In this document: positions 1-6,609 of the stretch, in pieces
Numbering within the stretch: the first letter of the stretch is position 1
How the letters are laid out: the number at the start of each line of letters is the position of its first letter
From: JBHGBB01 sp041946755
GTDB lineage: Bacteria; UBP4; UBA4092; JAOAEQ01
Assembly: GCA_041946755.1 (NCBI GenBank)
Contig: JBHGBB010000205.1
Span: 1 to 6,657, forward strand
DNA: 6,657 bases
Direction: 5' to 3'
Position numbers and translations under genes: made by a program
Notes under the pieces: generated by a model
Told to the model about the DNA's origin: nothing
The model's database searches: none
What the model saw: only the letters and a program-made list of their open reading frames with translations

Positions 1-1396
1 GTTTATCCTGCGTGACTGCTAGATAGTCTTTCATCGCCGTTATGGCATTATCCGATTGATCGAGATCGCGATATACCGAAATCAATTGTTTCAACGCCGT
101 TTGATTATTCGCGGATTTCTCTTTTAATTTCGTGACTAATTCATTCGCTTGCTCTTTTTTCCCGGCACGAAGATAGAGCCGGAATAAACTCACGAGATTA
201 CTACTATCATCCGGATTTCTGGTTAGTGCTTCCTGGCGTAACGCTATGGCTTTCTCAAAATTATCCTTCTTCTGATAAAGCATGGCTAGCGGAGTAATCG
301 GCCGGAAATCAGCCGGCTGTAATTCTCGCAGTTTCTCATAGAACGATATGGCTTTATCCGATTGATTGGTTCGATTATATAATTCGGCAAGGATCCAGAT
401 AACTTCGGTATCTTTCGATGTCTTCTTATACCGCGCTTCGAAAATCGGGATAAGACTATCCGCTTGATTCGAGCCATACCCGATTAAAGTTCCTAGGATA
501 TTTTGGCGGCTGGTTTTATCGGTTACCACTGTGCATACCGCATCATAGAGGTCGACTAAATCCGAGATATTCCCTTGCTGATAATACATGTTCGATATCT
601 GATTCCAGATTTGCATTGCCCGTTCCGGGTCATTGGTTTTTTCAATCGCTTTTTTCGCAAATGCGATCATCTCTTTCTTTCTTTCGGAATTGCGGTATGA
701 ATAGATAATTCGATTGATTAATTGAATATCATTCGGATTTAGTGATAATGCTTGTTCATAATAGGGGAACGCTTTATCATAAAGTCTGATTGCGGTATAG
801 ATATCTCCGATTGCCGCTAAATTTGATGTTGCTTTCGGTTCTTGTTTAATCAGTTTGTCAACCAGCTTTTCAGCTTCATTCATTTTACCGGAGTTGACAT
901 ATAACGCTGCGAGATCGGCATAAAACCGGGTATATTCCATCCCGCCTTTCGAAAATCCCGGTTCTGCTTTCAGATAAGCAGCGAGCGCTTCGGAGCTTTT
1001 CCCATTCCGGCGATAGAGAGTACCCAATGCATACCAGTTTTGCGCATTATCCGGTTCTAATTGTAATGCGGTTTGGTACATGCCAATTGCTAGATTGAAT
1101 TTCTGCTGTGCGGTATATAGGTCACCAAACAATGCGAATCCGGCAGCCGCGGTTGGCGATATAGCTGTCGCTTGCGATAATATCGGTTCGGCTTTATCGA
1201 ACATCCGATGTTGAATATACCATTTCCCTAATCCAAGATATGGGTCGAGCTTCTGCGGCGATTCTTTAATCTGGTCGAGGAAATACATCTCTTCCACCAC
1301 TTTCGGCTGTTCTTGCGCATTTACAATTACCGGCACCAACGAAAATAAAATGAATATTGTTAAAGTTAAATAGAAGATGTATAACAATCTTTTCAT
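1..1396 (-). CDS. Exported tetratricopeptide-repeat protein, 3' end beyond the window
   Basis: The frame is open from the ATG at 1396 to the left edge: 465 codons with no stop, so the C-terminus is missing. Residues 1-27 look like a Sec signal peptide: MKRLL, then a hydrophobic run to about residue 25, then N-A-Q with likely cleavage after A27. The rest is nearly all TPR helices. Clear units lie near residues 52-81, 84-117, 118-147, 158-187, 191-222, 333-362, 367-396 and 400-429, with typical cores such as W-Y-A-L-G-T-L-Y and Y-Y-E-Q-A-L-S-L-N-P. The start is fixed by GGAGG nine bases upstream (1406-1410). The gene follows the cyclophilin gene by 80 bases with no terminator between them, so co-transcription is likely. 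TPR arrays are protein-binding scaffolds; the partner is unknown. A role in envelope assembly or secretion is inference. No catalytic domain is visible in the part present. Confidence 0.9.
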   Translation of the reverse strand, partial: MKRLLYIFYLTLTIFILFSLVPVIVNAQEQPKVVEEMYFLDQIKESPQKLDPYLGLGKWYIQHRMFDKAEPILSQATAISPTAAAGFALFGDLYTAQQKFNLAIGMYQTALQLEPDNAQNWYALGTLYRRNGKSSEALAAYLKAEPGFSKGGMEYTRFYADLAALYVNSGKMNEAEKLVDKLIKQEPKATSNLAAIGDIYTAIRLYDKAFPYYEQALSLNPNDIQLINRIIYSYRNSERKKEMIAFAKKAIEKTNDPERAMQIWNQISNMYYQQGNISDLVDLYDAVCTVVTDKTSRQNILGTLIGYGSNQADSLIPIFEARYKKTSKDTEVIWILAELYNRTNQSDKAISFYEKLRELQPADFRPITPLAMLYQKKDNFEKAIALRQEALTRNPDDSSNLVSLFRLYLRAGKKEQANELVTKLKEKSANNQTALKQLISVYRDLDQSDNAITAMKDYLAVTQDK

Positions 1397-1405
1397 TGTT
1401 ATTTA

Positions 1406-1410
1406 CCTCC
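1406..1410 (-). promoter_or_regulatory. Shine-Dalgarno site of the left-hand TPR gene
   Basis: The minus strand reads GGAGG, followed by nine bases and the ATG at 1396. It sits in an AT-rich leader and supports that start codon and the signal peptide it gives. Confidence 0.8.
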
Positions 1411-1440
1411 ATAAATAAATAATAAAACAATTTCAATTTT

Positions 1441-1475
1441 TATTTGGTATTTGGTACTTGGTACTTGATACTTGA
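1441..1475. repeat. Five tandem heptamers, TA(T/C)TTG(G/A)
   Basis: The plus strand reads TATTTGG, TATTTGG, TACTTGG, TACTTGA, TACTTGA without a break, in perfect 7-base phase. The array fills almost half of the 80-base gap between the cyclophilin gene and the TPR gene, and begins one base after the cyclophilin stop codon. The copies drift stepwise (T to C at position 3, then G to A at position 7), as expected if the array grew by slippage or local duplication. It resembles the short tandemly repeated heptamers known from intergenic regions of cyanobacteria and other bacteria, but I cannot tell whether it belongs to a genome-wide family. It would be transcribed if the two genes share a message. 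Confidence 0.85.
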
Positions 1476-1476
1476 T

Positions 1477-2217
1477 TTACTTATTCCACGGTTTATTCGG
1501 GAATTTGTTTTCTAAGTATTCATATCGGTCTTGCCGTTTCCCGGTAGTCTCGTTAAATATCGGGGTTCCTCCGGCATATGAGGTTCCTTCTGGATCCCCA
1601 TATTTATTCAGTTTATTCTTTTTTAACCAGGTATCGATTCTCTTCTTTTCATCAGCCGGATTCTGCTCTGGTTGTTTTTGCTCTACCGATTTCTGTCCGG
1701 CAGGAAGTTTTACTGTTACCTTATTCATTTTATCGCCTACCCGAATCTTCTCAACCACATCCTGCCCTTCAAGTACCTGACCGAAAACAGTATATTGCCC
1801 ATCTAAAAACGACGGGGTACCCAGACAAATATAAAACTGGCAATCAGCGCTATTCGGGTCTTGAGCGCGTGCCATCGCTACCGTACCCGGTTTATGTTTT
1901 AAACTATTGAATTCGGCCGGGAGTTTTACTCCGGAACCGCCGGTACCGTTACCTGCCGGATCGCCGCCTTGGATAACGAACCCGGGGACTACCCGATGGA
2001 AGGTTAATCCATCATAAAACTTCTGCTGAATCAGTTCGGTTATCCGGGCAACAGTTTTCGGAGCATAGTCCGGATACATCTCAAATACTATTTTCCCTTT
2101 ATCGGTTTCTATGGTTACCATAGGTTTTTGTACTTCTCCTTTTGCCGGGGCGGTAGCAGGAGTACCCTGCGTGGTTAATATTGATAAAACTAACAACCCT
2201 ACTGAAACTAAAGACAT
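1477..2217 (-). CDS. Exported cyclophilin-type peptidyl-prolyl cis-trans isomerase with C-terminal extension
   Basis: This 246-residue protein should catalyse cis-trans isomerisation of X-Pro bonds, probably outside the cytoplasm. Residues 33-165 are a cyclophilin core. It contains F73-H74-R75 and V76-VPGFVIQGGD-86 (catalytic Arg, Gln83), M115-A-R-A, the Q127-F128-Y129-I130 strand and L138-D-G-Q-Y-T-V-F-G-Q. The residue matching Trp121 of human CypA is Phe137, as in many bacterial cyclophilins with low cyclosporin affinity. Residues 3-14 are hydrophobic and followed by a Thr/Pro/Ala-rich stretch, consistent with export, but the n-region has no positive charge, so the signal peptide is not typical. 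After the core comes a charged linker (about 170-192) and a conserved-looking tail (193-246) with YGDPEGTSYAGGTPIF. The ATG at 2217 is chosen because GGAGG lies eight bases upstream. The longer frame begins only at a TTG inside the REP-like element. Confidence 0.93.
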   Translation of the reverse strand: MSLVSVGLLVLSILTTQGTPATAPAKGEVQKPMVTIETDKGKIVFEMYPDYAPKTVARITELIQQKFYDGLTFHRVVPGFVIQGGDPAGNGTGGSGVKLPAEFNSLKHKPGTVAMARAQDPNSADCQFYICLGTPSFLDGQYTVFGQVLEGQDVVEKIRVGDKMNKVTVKLPAGQKSVEQKQPEQNPADEKKRIDTWLKKNKLNKYGDPEGTSYAGGTPIFNETTGKRQDRYEYLENKFPNKPWNK

Positions 2218-2225
2218 ACTTCTTT

Positions 2226-2230
2226 CCTCC
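2226..2230 (-). promoter_or_regulatory. Shine-Dalgarno site that sets the cyclophilin start
   Basis: The minus strand reads GGAGG, eight bases before the ATG at 2217. This favours the 246-residue product over a form nine residues longer that would start at TTG (2244) and translate through this site. Confidence 0.8.
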
Positions 2231-2234
2231 TTTA

Positions 2235-2254
2235 CCCTGAGCAAAGTCGAAGGG
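2235..2254. repeat. REP-like imperfect palindrome in the cyclophilin leader
   Basis: The plus strand reads CCCTGAGCAAAGTCGAAGGG. The outer CCCT/AGGG arms pair, followed by a tandem G-A/A-G mismatch and a further G-C pair, giving a short hairpin. From memory this closely matches a dispersed element (CCCTTCGACTTCGCTCAGGG type) seen between genes in many environmental genomes; no search was run. It lies only four bases upstream of the GGAGG of the cyclophilin gene, with six T's on its other side (2255-2260), so it should be part of the 5' untranslated leader. Confidence 0.6.
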
Positions 2255-2279
2255 TTTTTTGATTTATTTTTATCTGTTT

Positions 2280-2309
2280 ACGATAGCGCGAACTGAGGAT
2301 TGCTGTCAA
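2280..2309 (-). promoter_or_regulatory. Predicted sigma70-type promoter for the cyclophilin gene
   Basis: The minus strand carries a perfect TTGACA (2304-2309), an 18-base spacer and TATCGT (2280-2285), which matches the -10 consensus at four of six positions. Transcription would start near 2273, giving a leader of about 55 bases that includes the REP-like element and the ribosome site. It is well placed between the terminator of the upstream operon and the cyclophilin gene. The imperfect -10 and 18-base spacing keep this tentative. Confidence 0.45.
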
Positions 2310-2312
2310 TCC
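2297..2312. promoter_or_regulatory. Inverted repeat over the predicted -35 box, possible operator
   Basis: GGATTG, four bases (CTGT), CAATCC: a perfect 6-base inverted repeat that overlaps the TTGACA box of the predicted cyclophilin promoter. Its position would suit a repressor site. An inverted repeat this short may also occur by chance. Confidence 0.25.
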
Positions 2313-2374
2313 CTTTTTACCTTGAATATATAGATTGTTAGAATTAGTTATTTTGTAGAAGACCTAATCTCAAT

Positions 2375-2416
2375 AAAAAAAGGATAATTTCCTATAATTA
2401 TAGAAAATTATCCTTT
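2375..2416 (-). terminator. Intrinsic terminator of the right-hand operon
   Basis: A 38-base near-perfect palindrome (2379-2416) has 12-base outer arms, AAAGGATAATTT and AAATTATCCTTT, one C-A mismatch, then six further complementary bases on each side. Read on the minus strand, the stem runs into seven T's (2381-2375), while the plus-strand exit has no T run, so termination is for minus-strand transcripts. It begins 23 bases after the stop codon of the 309-residue gene and separates that operon from the cyclophilin promoter. The stem is AT-rich, so its strength comes from length. Confidence 0.85.
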
Positions 2417-2439
2417 AGTCATCAGATAAACAAAATAAT

Positions 2440-3369
2440 TTATTTACTTTTTTCAGCGTCGATTTTAGCTTGAACTCCTCTTATAAATCTTTTAATCCGA
2501 TCAACTTCATTATTTTTTCCTTCATTAAGATTTAAGGTCTCAAGATATTTAAGATATGCCTGAAACTCGCGGAGTGAGTCCTCATATTCACCTAAAGCTT
2601 GATATTCAACTGCAAGTCCAAGGTGCACCTTTGGTAAATCTGGGGCTAACTCTGCCGCTTGTAAAGCCAAGTTAAGTGCTTCTTGGTGTCGGTTATCACG
2701 TCCGAAATTATATGAAGCAATATAACTTGATTTAGCTAATAAAACTTCAGCTTTATCTTGATTAGTTCTAGGTTCCTTTATTATTAGCGTAAATGGTGCT
2801 GATGCTAAAACTCCTTTAAATATGGTTGTATCGGTTCCCGGATATGATGTTGGATCATAACGTACAATACATTCATAGGTGCCCTCTTCCATCTTCTCTG
2901 TTATTTCAGGCGGAATTAATAATGATTCTCTAGCAGCGCTAGTTGTGAACACAAACTCCTCCGTTTTATCTGAATAAGGTGCGTATAATCGATGTAATTC
3001 GAGTAAGTCCGAGGAATTGATTTGGTTTTCAATATCTTGCGTTTTAGAAGTTCTATTGTGTAATTTTTTAATAGTAAATTGTAAATAGTTGGACCAACGA
3101 CCTTCTTTTGTAGCTAATATTGTCTGAGGAATGTTTTTAGCACGTTGGTTCCATGCTCTGATTGCATCTTCATTATGAATTTCCACTGTAATAAATACTG
3201 GACTTCCCTTTAAATATTCTTTTTGGGCACTATTGTTTGTTAAACTTATTCGTAAATCCTGAGAAATTGCTATGTTTCCCATTAATATAAAACTTATGAT
3301 TATAAGCAAAGCTATTTTTAAATCCATAATCCCCAATAACCGATTATCTAATTTCATTTGATTTAACAT
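2440..3369 (-). CDS. Exported beta-domain plus TPR protein, function unknown
   Basis: I do not recognise a named family for this 309-residue protein. Residues 15-36 are a hydrophobic export segment after a basic start (K6, R10, K18), with likely cleavage near A34-I-S-Q37. Residues 38-195 alternate hydrophobic residues in the manner of a beta-sandwich. The opening L-R-I-S-L-T, then Y-L-K-G-S-P-V-F-I-T-V-E-I-H-N, resembles Ig-like or macroglobulin-like modules of secreted proteins. Residues about 206-278 form two TPR units (Q-E-A-L-N-L-A-L-Q-A-A-E-L-A-P; H-L-G-L-A-V-E-Y-Q-A-L-G), followed by a charged tail. The ATG at 3369 has GGAGG eight bases upstream (3378-3382); Met5 and Met15 lack such a site. 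It starts 21 bases after the protease-like gene ends and is the last gene before the terminator, so it is probably co-expressed with that gene and may bind its product. That partnership is inference. Confidence 0.85.
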   Translation of the reverse strand: MLNQMKLDNRLLGIMDLKIALLIIISFILMGNIAISQDLRISLTNNSAQKEYLKGSPVFITVEIHNEDAIRAWNQRAKNIPQTILATKEGRWSNYLQFTIKKLHNRTSKTQDIENQINSSDLLELHRLYAPYSDKTEEFVFTTSAARESLLIPPEITEKMEEGTYECIVRYDPTSYPGTDTTIFKGVLASAPFTLIIKEPRTNQDKAEVLLAKSSYIASYNFGRDNRHQEALNLALQAAELAPDLPKVHLGLAVEYQALGEYEDSLREFQAYLKYLETLNLNEGKNNEVDRIKRFIRGVQAKIDAEKSK

Positions 3370-3377
3370 ACGATTTT

Positions 3378-3382
3378 CCTCC
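3378..3382 (-). promoter_or_regulatory. Shine-Dalgarno site that sets the 309-residue protein start
   Basis: GGAGG on the minus strand, eight bases before the ATG at 3369, inside the 21-base gap after the protease-like gene. It selects the first of three possible Met starts (3369, 3357, 3327). Confidence 0.75.
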
Positions 3383-3390
3383 TTATTAGT

Positions 3391-5505
3391 TTAATCTTGA
3401 TCATTAACATCAAACTGACTCTTACAATTGTCTTGATTATCGCAAAATATTGTCCCAATAGTCATATTATTCCACCCATCCGCATCATTATTACCACCTC
3501 TTCCATCATGAGGTTTGCGAAAGACATCCCATTCGTTCCATAAATAACGAATCACGCATGTTTGAACTCCACCTGTGTTAATAGGAGAATGATGGTGAAT
3601 TGCAATTCCATGACCTAATTCGTGCGTAATCGCATATCCTTTAGCTTCTGCAAAACGATTATTTCCGCCATCAGGACGTTCAGTAGATTCGTCCCAAGTT
3701 ATCTGATCAACATCAATACATATTTCAGGATTTTCCTTTGGTGAGCCTATCTTCGGTCCGGTTGTTATACCCCAACTGCCATTATCCGCATTGCGTGCTC
3801 CACCACCATCTGCATCATATGTGTGCAACCATAATCCATGTTGATCAACTCGATGTGCTCCATCTGGAGCGGCTCCATTTTTAAAATTAACCACTCGACT
3901 ATTTACTCCATTGAACTCAGTCGAGTCTATTAAATGAACCTCTAACTGGCTCGCTCCAGTGAAAAAACTACTGTTATAAAGTTCATTCTGGTCGAAGATG
4001 AATAAATCTTTTTTAAACGGACTTGTTCTTGTATGATTGGTTTTTACTAAAAATCCCCGATATTCTTCATATCGACTCAAGCCATCACCTTGAGTACCGA
4101 AATTAGGGTCGCTATCAGTATCATCAGCATAAGTAGTAGCATCACCAAACCAGCCATCGGCAATAAAGCTATTATTATCATCGCGGGGTATCTTAGCAAA
4201 CTGCGTGGTCATAATGCTTGGCAAATGTGCTAATAACGGAGTAATGTTATTTCCAGCTATAGTTAACAATTCTGCTTTAACTTTACCATACGCTCCATAA
4301 TCAAAACAAGAGACATTAATACTCGCGGAATTAACTTCGCTATTTTTCTCTGCAACTGTCGAATCAGCGCCGCTGATGGTATATCCCGCTTGGGATTCAA
4401 ATCTTAGGTCTTTTCCGCTATTATCAGCACCGGATATGGTTGAATCCACTGCATTCATGCAATATCCCGGTTCTGCTGAGACATCATATAACGTAAACTT
4501 GATTTTCCCAGCGACTCCAGTGGGCTTAATAGTAGCGGTTTTCTGAAGAGTTCCCCCTTTTGTCGGTAGCCAATTATTATTCGTATTATCAATCTCAAGA
4601 TCATACACTACCAGGGTTATTGATCTAGTAGCATCAGGATCGTCAGCGAAATATTCATTATAATACTTAGAATCATGGTAGGTCCAAGTGACTGTATAAA
4701 GCCCCGGTTGGGTTAATGAGAAATTATCTTGCGGTAATATCGTGGTAACGCTATTAGTAGATAACGTAGTATTAATAGCTACTTGATTATTGAATATATC
4801 CGGATAATAAGAAATATAGGTAGTATCATAATCCTCACCGTCACTGGCATAGATATTATTGGCACTTAAATAACTATACAGATTGTATGCGGTACTATGT
4901 ACTGGCTCACAGAGCCTCTGTCCATCAATAATAGTTCCGCCTTTATATATATGTCCCGGCTGAATTGGTGGCTCGGTTATCCCAGTAGTGTTCGGTAACC
5001 AGAGATTTATCGTAAACGAGGTTTCTTTATATCCATCGTACGCTTGAGTACCCCGCGATCCAACATCTTCCCAACCGGCTTTAATTACATACGCTCCCGG
5101 AGCAGTAAAAGTTGAAAATGAACTTATCGGGTAGGTTAAAGTTAAGGTATCTTGAATCAAATACGTTTCAGTTGTAGAGGTACCATCGCTTTTATGGTGG
5201 GTAGCGAAAAGCGTATCATTATCCGTTGGCCAACGTAAACCAAGTCCCCAAACGTATTCCATCGGATTAGCCATAAATTGACTTGCACTAAGTGTACTAA
5301 ACATAGGAATGTACTGCATATAACAATAATAACGAGGGGTAGTGCTACCATAAAGCGAAAAATACCCGGCGTCAAATATATAAGGATCTGCGGTCGTAGA
5401 ATAAGTCCAATAATCCGGATAACCGCAACAGTATGCTGTCCCAGCAAATCCAAGTAATAGAATTATGCTGATAAGCATAAAGAAGTAGAAGTTGCTTCGA
5501 TTCAT
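3391..5505 (-). CDS. Secreted multidomain protein with metzincin-like metalloprotease motif
   Basis: This 704-residue protein has a signal peptide (MNRSN, hydrophobic 6-22, cleavage near A24-Y-C-C). Two beta-sandwich segments share a turn: P136-G-A-Y-V-I-K-A-G-W and P267-G-L-Y-T-V-T-W. Residues 356-413 hold TISGAD twice (356, 376) and C400-F-D-Y-G-A-Y-G-K-V. An acidic segment (D461-D-T-D-S-D, then G473-D-G-L-S-R-Y-E-E-Y-R-G-F485) suggests calcium binding before the C-terminal domain. That domain carries H628-E-L-G-H632-G-I-A-I-H-H638-H, fitting HExxHxxxxxH of metzincin zinc proteases, with Ala635 where Gly is usual. C650-V-I-R-Y follows where a Met-turn would be expected, with Ile for Met; M681 is an alternative. 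Peptidase activity is therefore likely but unproven. The ATG at 5505 has only a weak AAGGA about 11 bases upstream. It lies mid-operon, 54 bases after one TPR gene and 21 before the 309-residue gene. Confidence 0.85.
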   Translation of the reverse strand: MNRSNFYFFMLISIILLLGFAGTAYCCGYPDYWTYSTTADPYIFDAGYFSLYGSTTPRYYCYMQYIPMFSTLSASQFMANPMEYVWGLGLRWPTDNDTLFATHHKSDGTSTTETYLIQDTLTLTYPISSFSTFTAPGAYVIKAGWEDVGSRGTQAYDGYKETSFTINLWLPNTTGITEPPIQPGHIYKGGTIIDGQRLCEPVHSTAYNLYSYLSANNIYASDGEDYDTTYISYYPDIFNNQVAINTTLSTNSVTTILPQDNFSLTQPGLYTVTWTYHDSKYYNEYFADDPDATRSITLVVYDLEIDNTNNNWLPTKGGTLQKTATIKPTGVAGKIKFTLYDVSAEPGYCMNAVDSTISGADNSGKDLRFESQAGYTISGADSTVAEKNSEVNSASINVSCFDYGAYGKVKAELLTIAGNNITPLLAHLPSIMTTQFAKIPRDDNNSFIADGWFGDATTYADDTDSDPNFGTQGDGLSRYEEYRGFLVKTNHTRTSPFKKDLFIFDQNELYNSSFFTGASQLEVHLIDSTEFNGVNSRVVNFKNGAAPDGAHRVDQHGLWLHTYDADGGGARNADNGSWGITTGPKIGSPKENPEICIDVDQITWDESTERPDGGNNRFAEAKGYAITHELGHGIAIHHHSPINTGGVQTCVIRYLWNEWDVFRKPHDGRGGNNDADGWNNMTIGTIFCDNQDNCKSQFDVNDQD

Positions 5506-5559
5506 ACCTTTATCGTTCCTTTCATAAGGATGAAAAAATCTAAAATAACAGCGTTACTT

Positions 5560-6555
5560 TTATTTAGGAGCAAGCTGAAGAAGATATATATTCTTTAACT
5601 CTTGTGCCACCGCAAGGTTTACTTTTGGCACCTCTACCCGGTTGCTATACTTCTGTAGAAATTCATCTAAAATTCCGGCTGCTTTTTCAAATTGGGATGA
5701 ATTAAATAATAGACTCGCTTTATTAAGATATCCTTCATGCATTATTTCAGCCACTTCTGAATATTTCTCGATATATTCGTTATACACCGAAATCGCTGAA
5801 TAGGTATCCTGTAGTCGTTCATAGCATCTTCCCATTTGGCATAATGCTATCGGGTCCGACCATGACCCTTGATATTCAGTGACTACCTTTTCATAAACTG
5901 CAGTTGCTTCAGTATCTCGGCCAAGTTGCTGCAATGCCTCTCCTTTAAGCCGTAATACTGCTCCCGGAACGGTTAACCATCGCTTGGTATCCTGCGCATA
6001 TTGCGCCATTAAACTATCAGCGGCAATGATTAATTCCGGCCATTGCTTCTGCGATTCTAGCACGAGTAACGGAATAAGTTTACCATATTGATGCATCCCA
6101 CGGTCTGAAGGAAATATGGTTTGTAACCGCTTACCCCAATTGAGGACTGAATCATAACCATAGATTCCCGCTTCTACCTGAAATAGATGGGCATAAGCGA
6201 TATGTTCACAACAGTGATATAACATTCCCGGTGCAACAATAGTATCTTCCATTTTGGAAGCTAGTTTCGGGTCATCACCATATTCATTATGCGTGGTTAA
6301 CCAGTCCATGGTACGCTCGAAATAGGTTATGGCCTTCGGATAATCGCGCTTATTGTACATATAACTCATTGCAGTTAGATACAATGCTTGCGATACATAG
6401 TCACTCTCCGGATTCTGCTTCACATATTCCTGAAATCCAGCTATTGCACCATCCTTATCTCCTGCACGATGTTTGGCGAGGATAAGATAAAACTGGCTAT
6501 TCTGAGCTTCCGTATCTCCCGGATATTGACTAATTACGTCATCAAATTGAAACAA
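5560..6555 (-). CDS. TPR protein with 5' end apparently truncated
   Basis: The frame encodes at least 331 residues of TPR helices. Counting from the TTG at 6555, units lie near residues 18-51, 53-86, 200-231, 234-267 and 272-307, with A-I-A-G-F-Q-E-Y-V-K-Q-N-P and A-I-S-V-Y-N-E-Y-I-E-K-Y typical of the class found in BamD/YbgF-like envelope proteins. The start is doubtful. TTG at 6555 has no Shine-Dalgarno site and falls inside a TPR helix pair. Coding-like sequence continues upstream in frame (Y-T-L-S-Y-L-S-E-R-T-Y-T-G-A-S-A-A) to a TAA at 6610-6612, with no ATG or GTG between. No signal peptide is present, unlike the other proteins here. The gene is probably a 5'-truncated remnant, or the contig edge is misassembled. 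The 3' end is normal and 54 bases from the protease-like gene, so it once led, or still belongs to, that operon. Confidence 0.75.
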   Translation of the reverse strand: MFQFDDVISQYPGDTEAQNSQFYLILAKHRAGDKDGAIAGFQEYVKQNPESDYVSQALYLTAMSYMYNKRDYPKAITYFERTMDWLTTHNEYGDDPKLASKMEDTIVAPGMLYHCCEHIAYAHLFQVEAGIYGYDSVLNWGKRLQTIFPSDRGMHQYGKLIPLLVLESQKQWPELIIAADSLMAQYAQDTKRWLTVPGAVLRLKGEALQQLGRDTEATAVYEKVVTEYQGSWSDPIALCQMGRCYERLQDTYSAISVYNEYIEKYSEVAEIMHEGYLNKASLLFNSSQFEKAAGILDEFLQKYSNRVEVPKVNLAVAQELKNIYLLQLAPK

Positions 6556-6609
6556 GGCAGCACTTGCACCGGTATAGGTTCGTTCACTTAAATAACTTAG
6601 GGTATAGTA

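Noticed and set aside
286..477. Minus-strand open frame of 63 codons
   Set aside because: It lies wholly within the TPR gene in another frame; the TPR frame is continuous and shows clear repeats.
1441..1475. Heptamer array as a possible CRISPR or phage attachment site
   Set aside because: Units are 7 bases with no spacers, and no cas, integrase or tRNA gene is present.
1472..1910. Two overlapping plus-strand open frames (1472-1780 and 1578-1910)
   Set aside because: They lie opposite the well-supported cyclophilin gene, have no ribosome site, and encode low-complexity Ser/Phe/Cys-rich sequence typical of antisense frames.
2218..2244. N-terminal extension of the cyclophilin by nine codons
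   Set aside because: It would start at TTG inside the REP-like element and translate through the GGAGG that serves the ATG at 2217.
2111..2296. Plus-strand open frame of 61 codons
   Set aside because: It is antisense to the cyclophilin start, promoter and REP-like element, with no protein-like features.
5157..5453. Minus-strand open frame of 98 codons
   Set aside because: It is an out-of-frame shadow inside the N-terminal part of the 704-residue gene and has no ribosome site.
3391..5505. Lipoprotein signal in the 704-residue protein because of Cys26-Cys27
   Set aside because: The residues before Cys (T-A-Y) do not fit a lipobox, so an ordinary Sec signal is more likely.
6388..6591. Plus-strand open frame of 67 codons
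   Set aside because: It is antisense to the TPR frame, whose minus-strand repeats explain the sequence.
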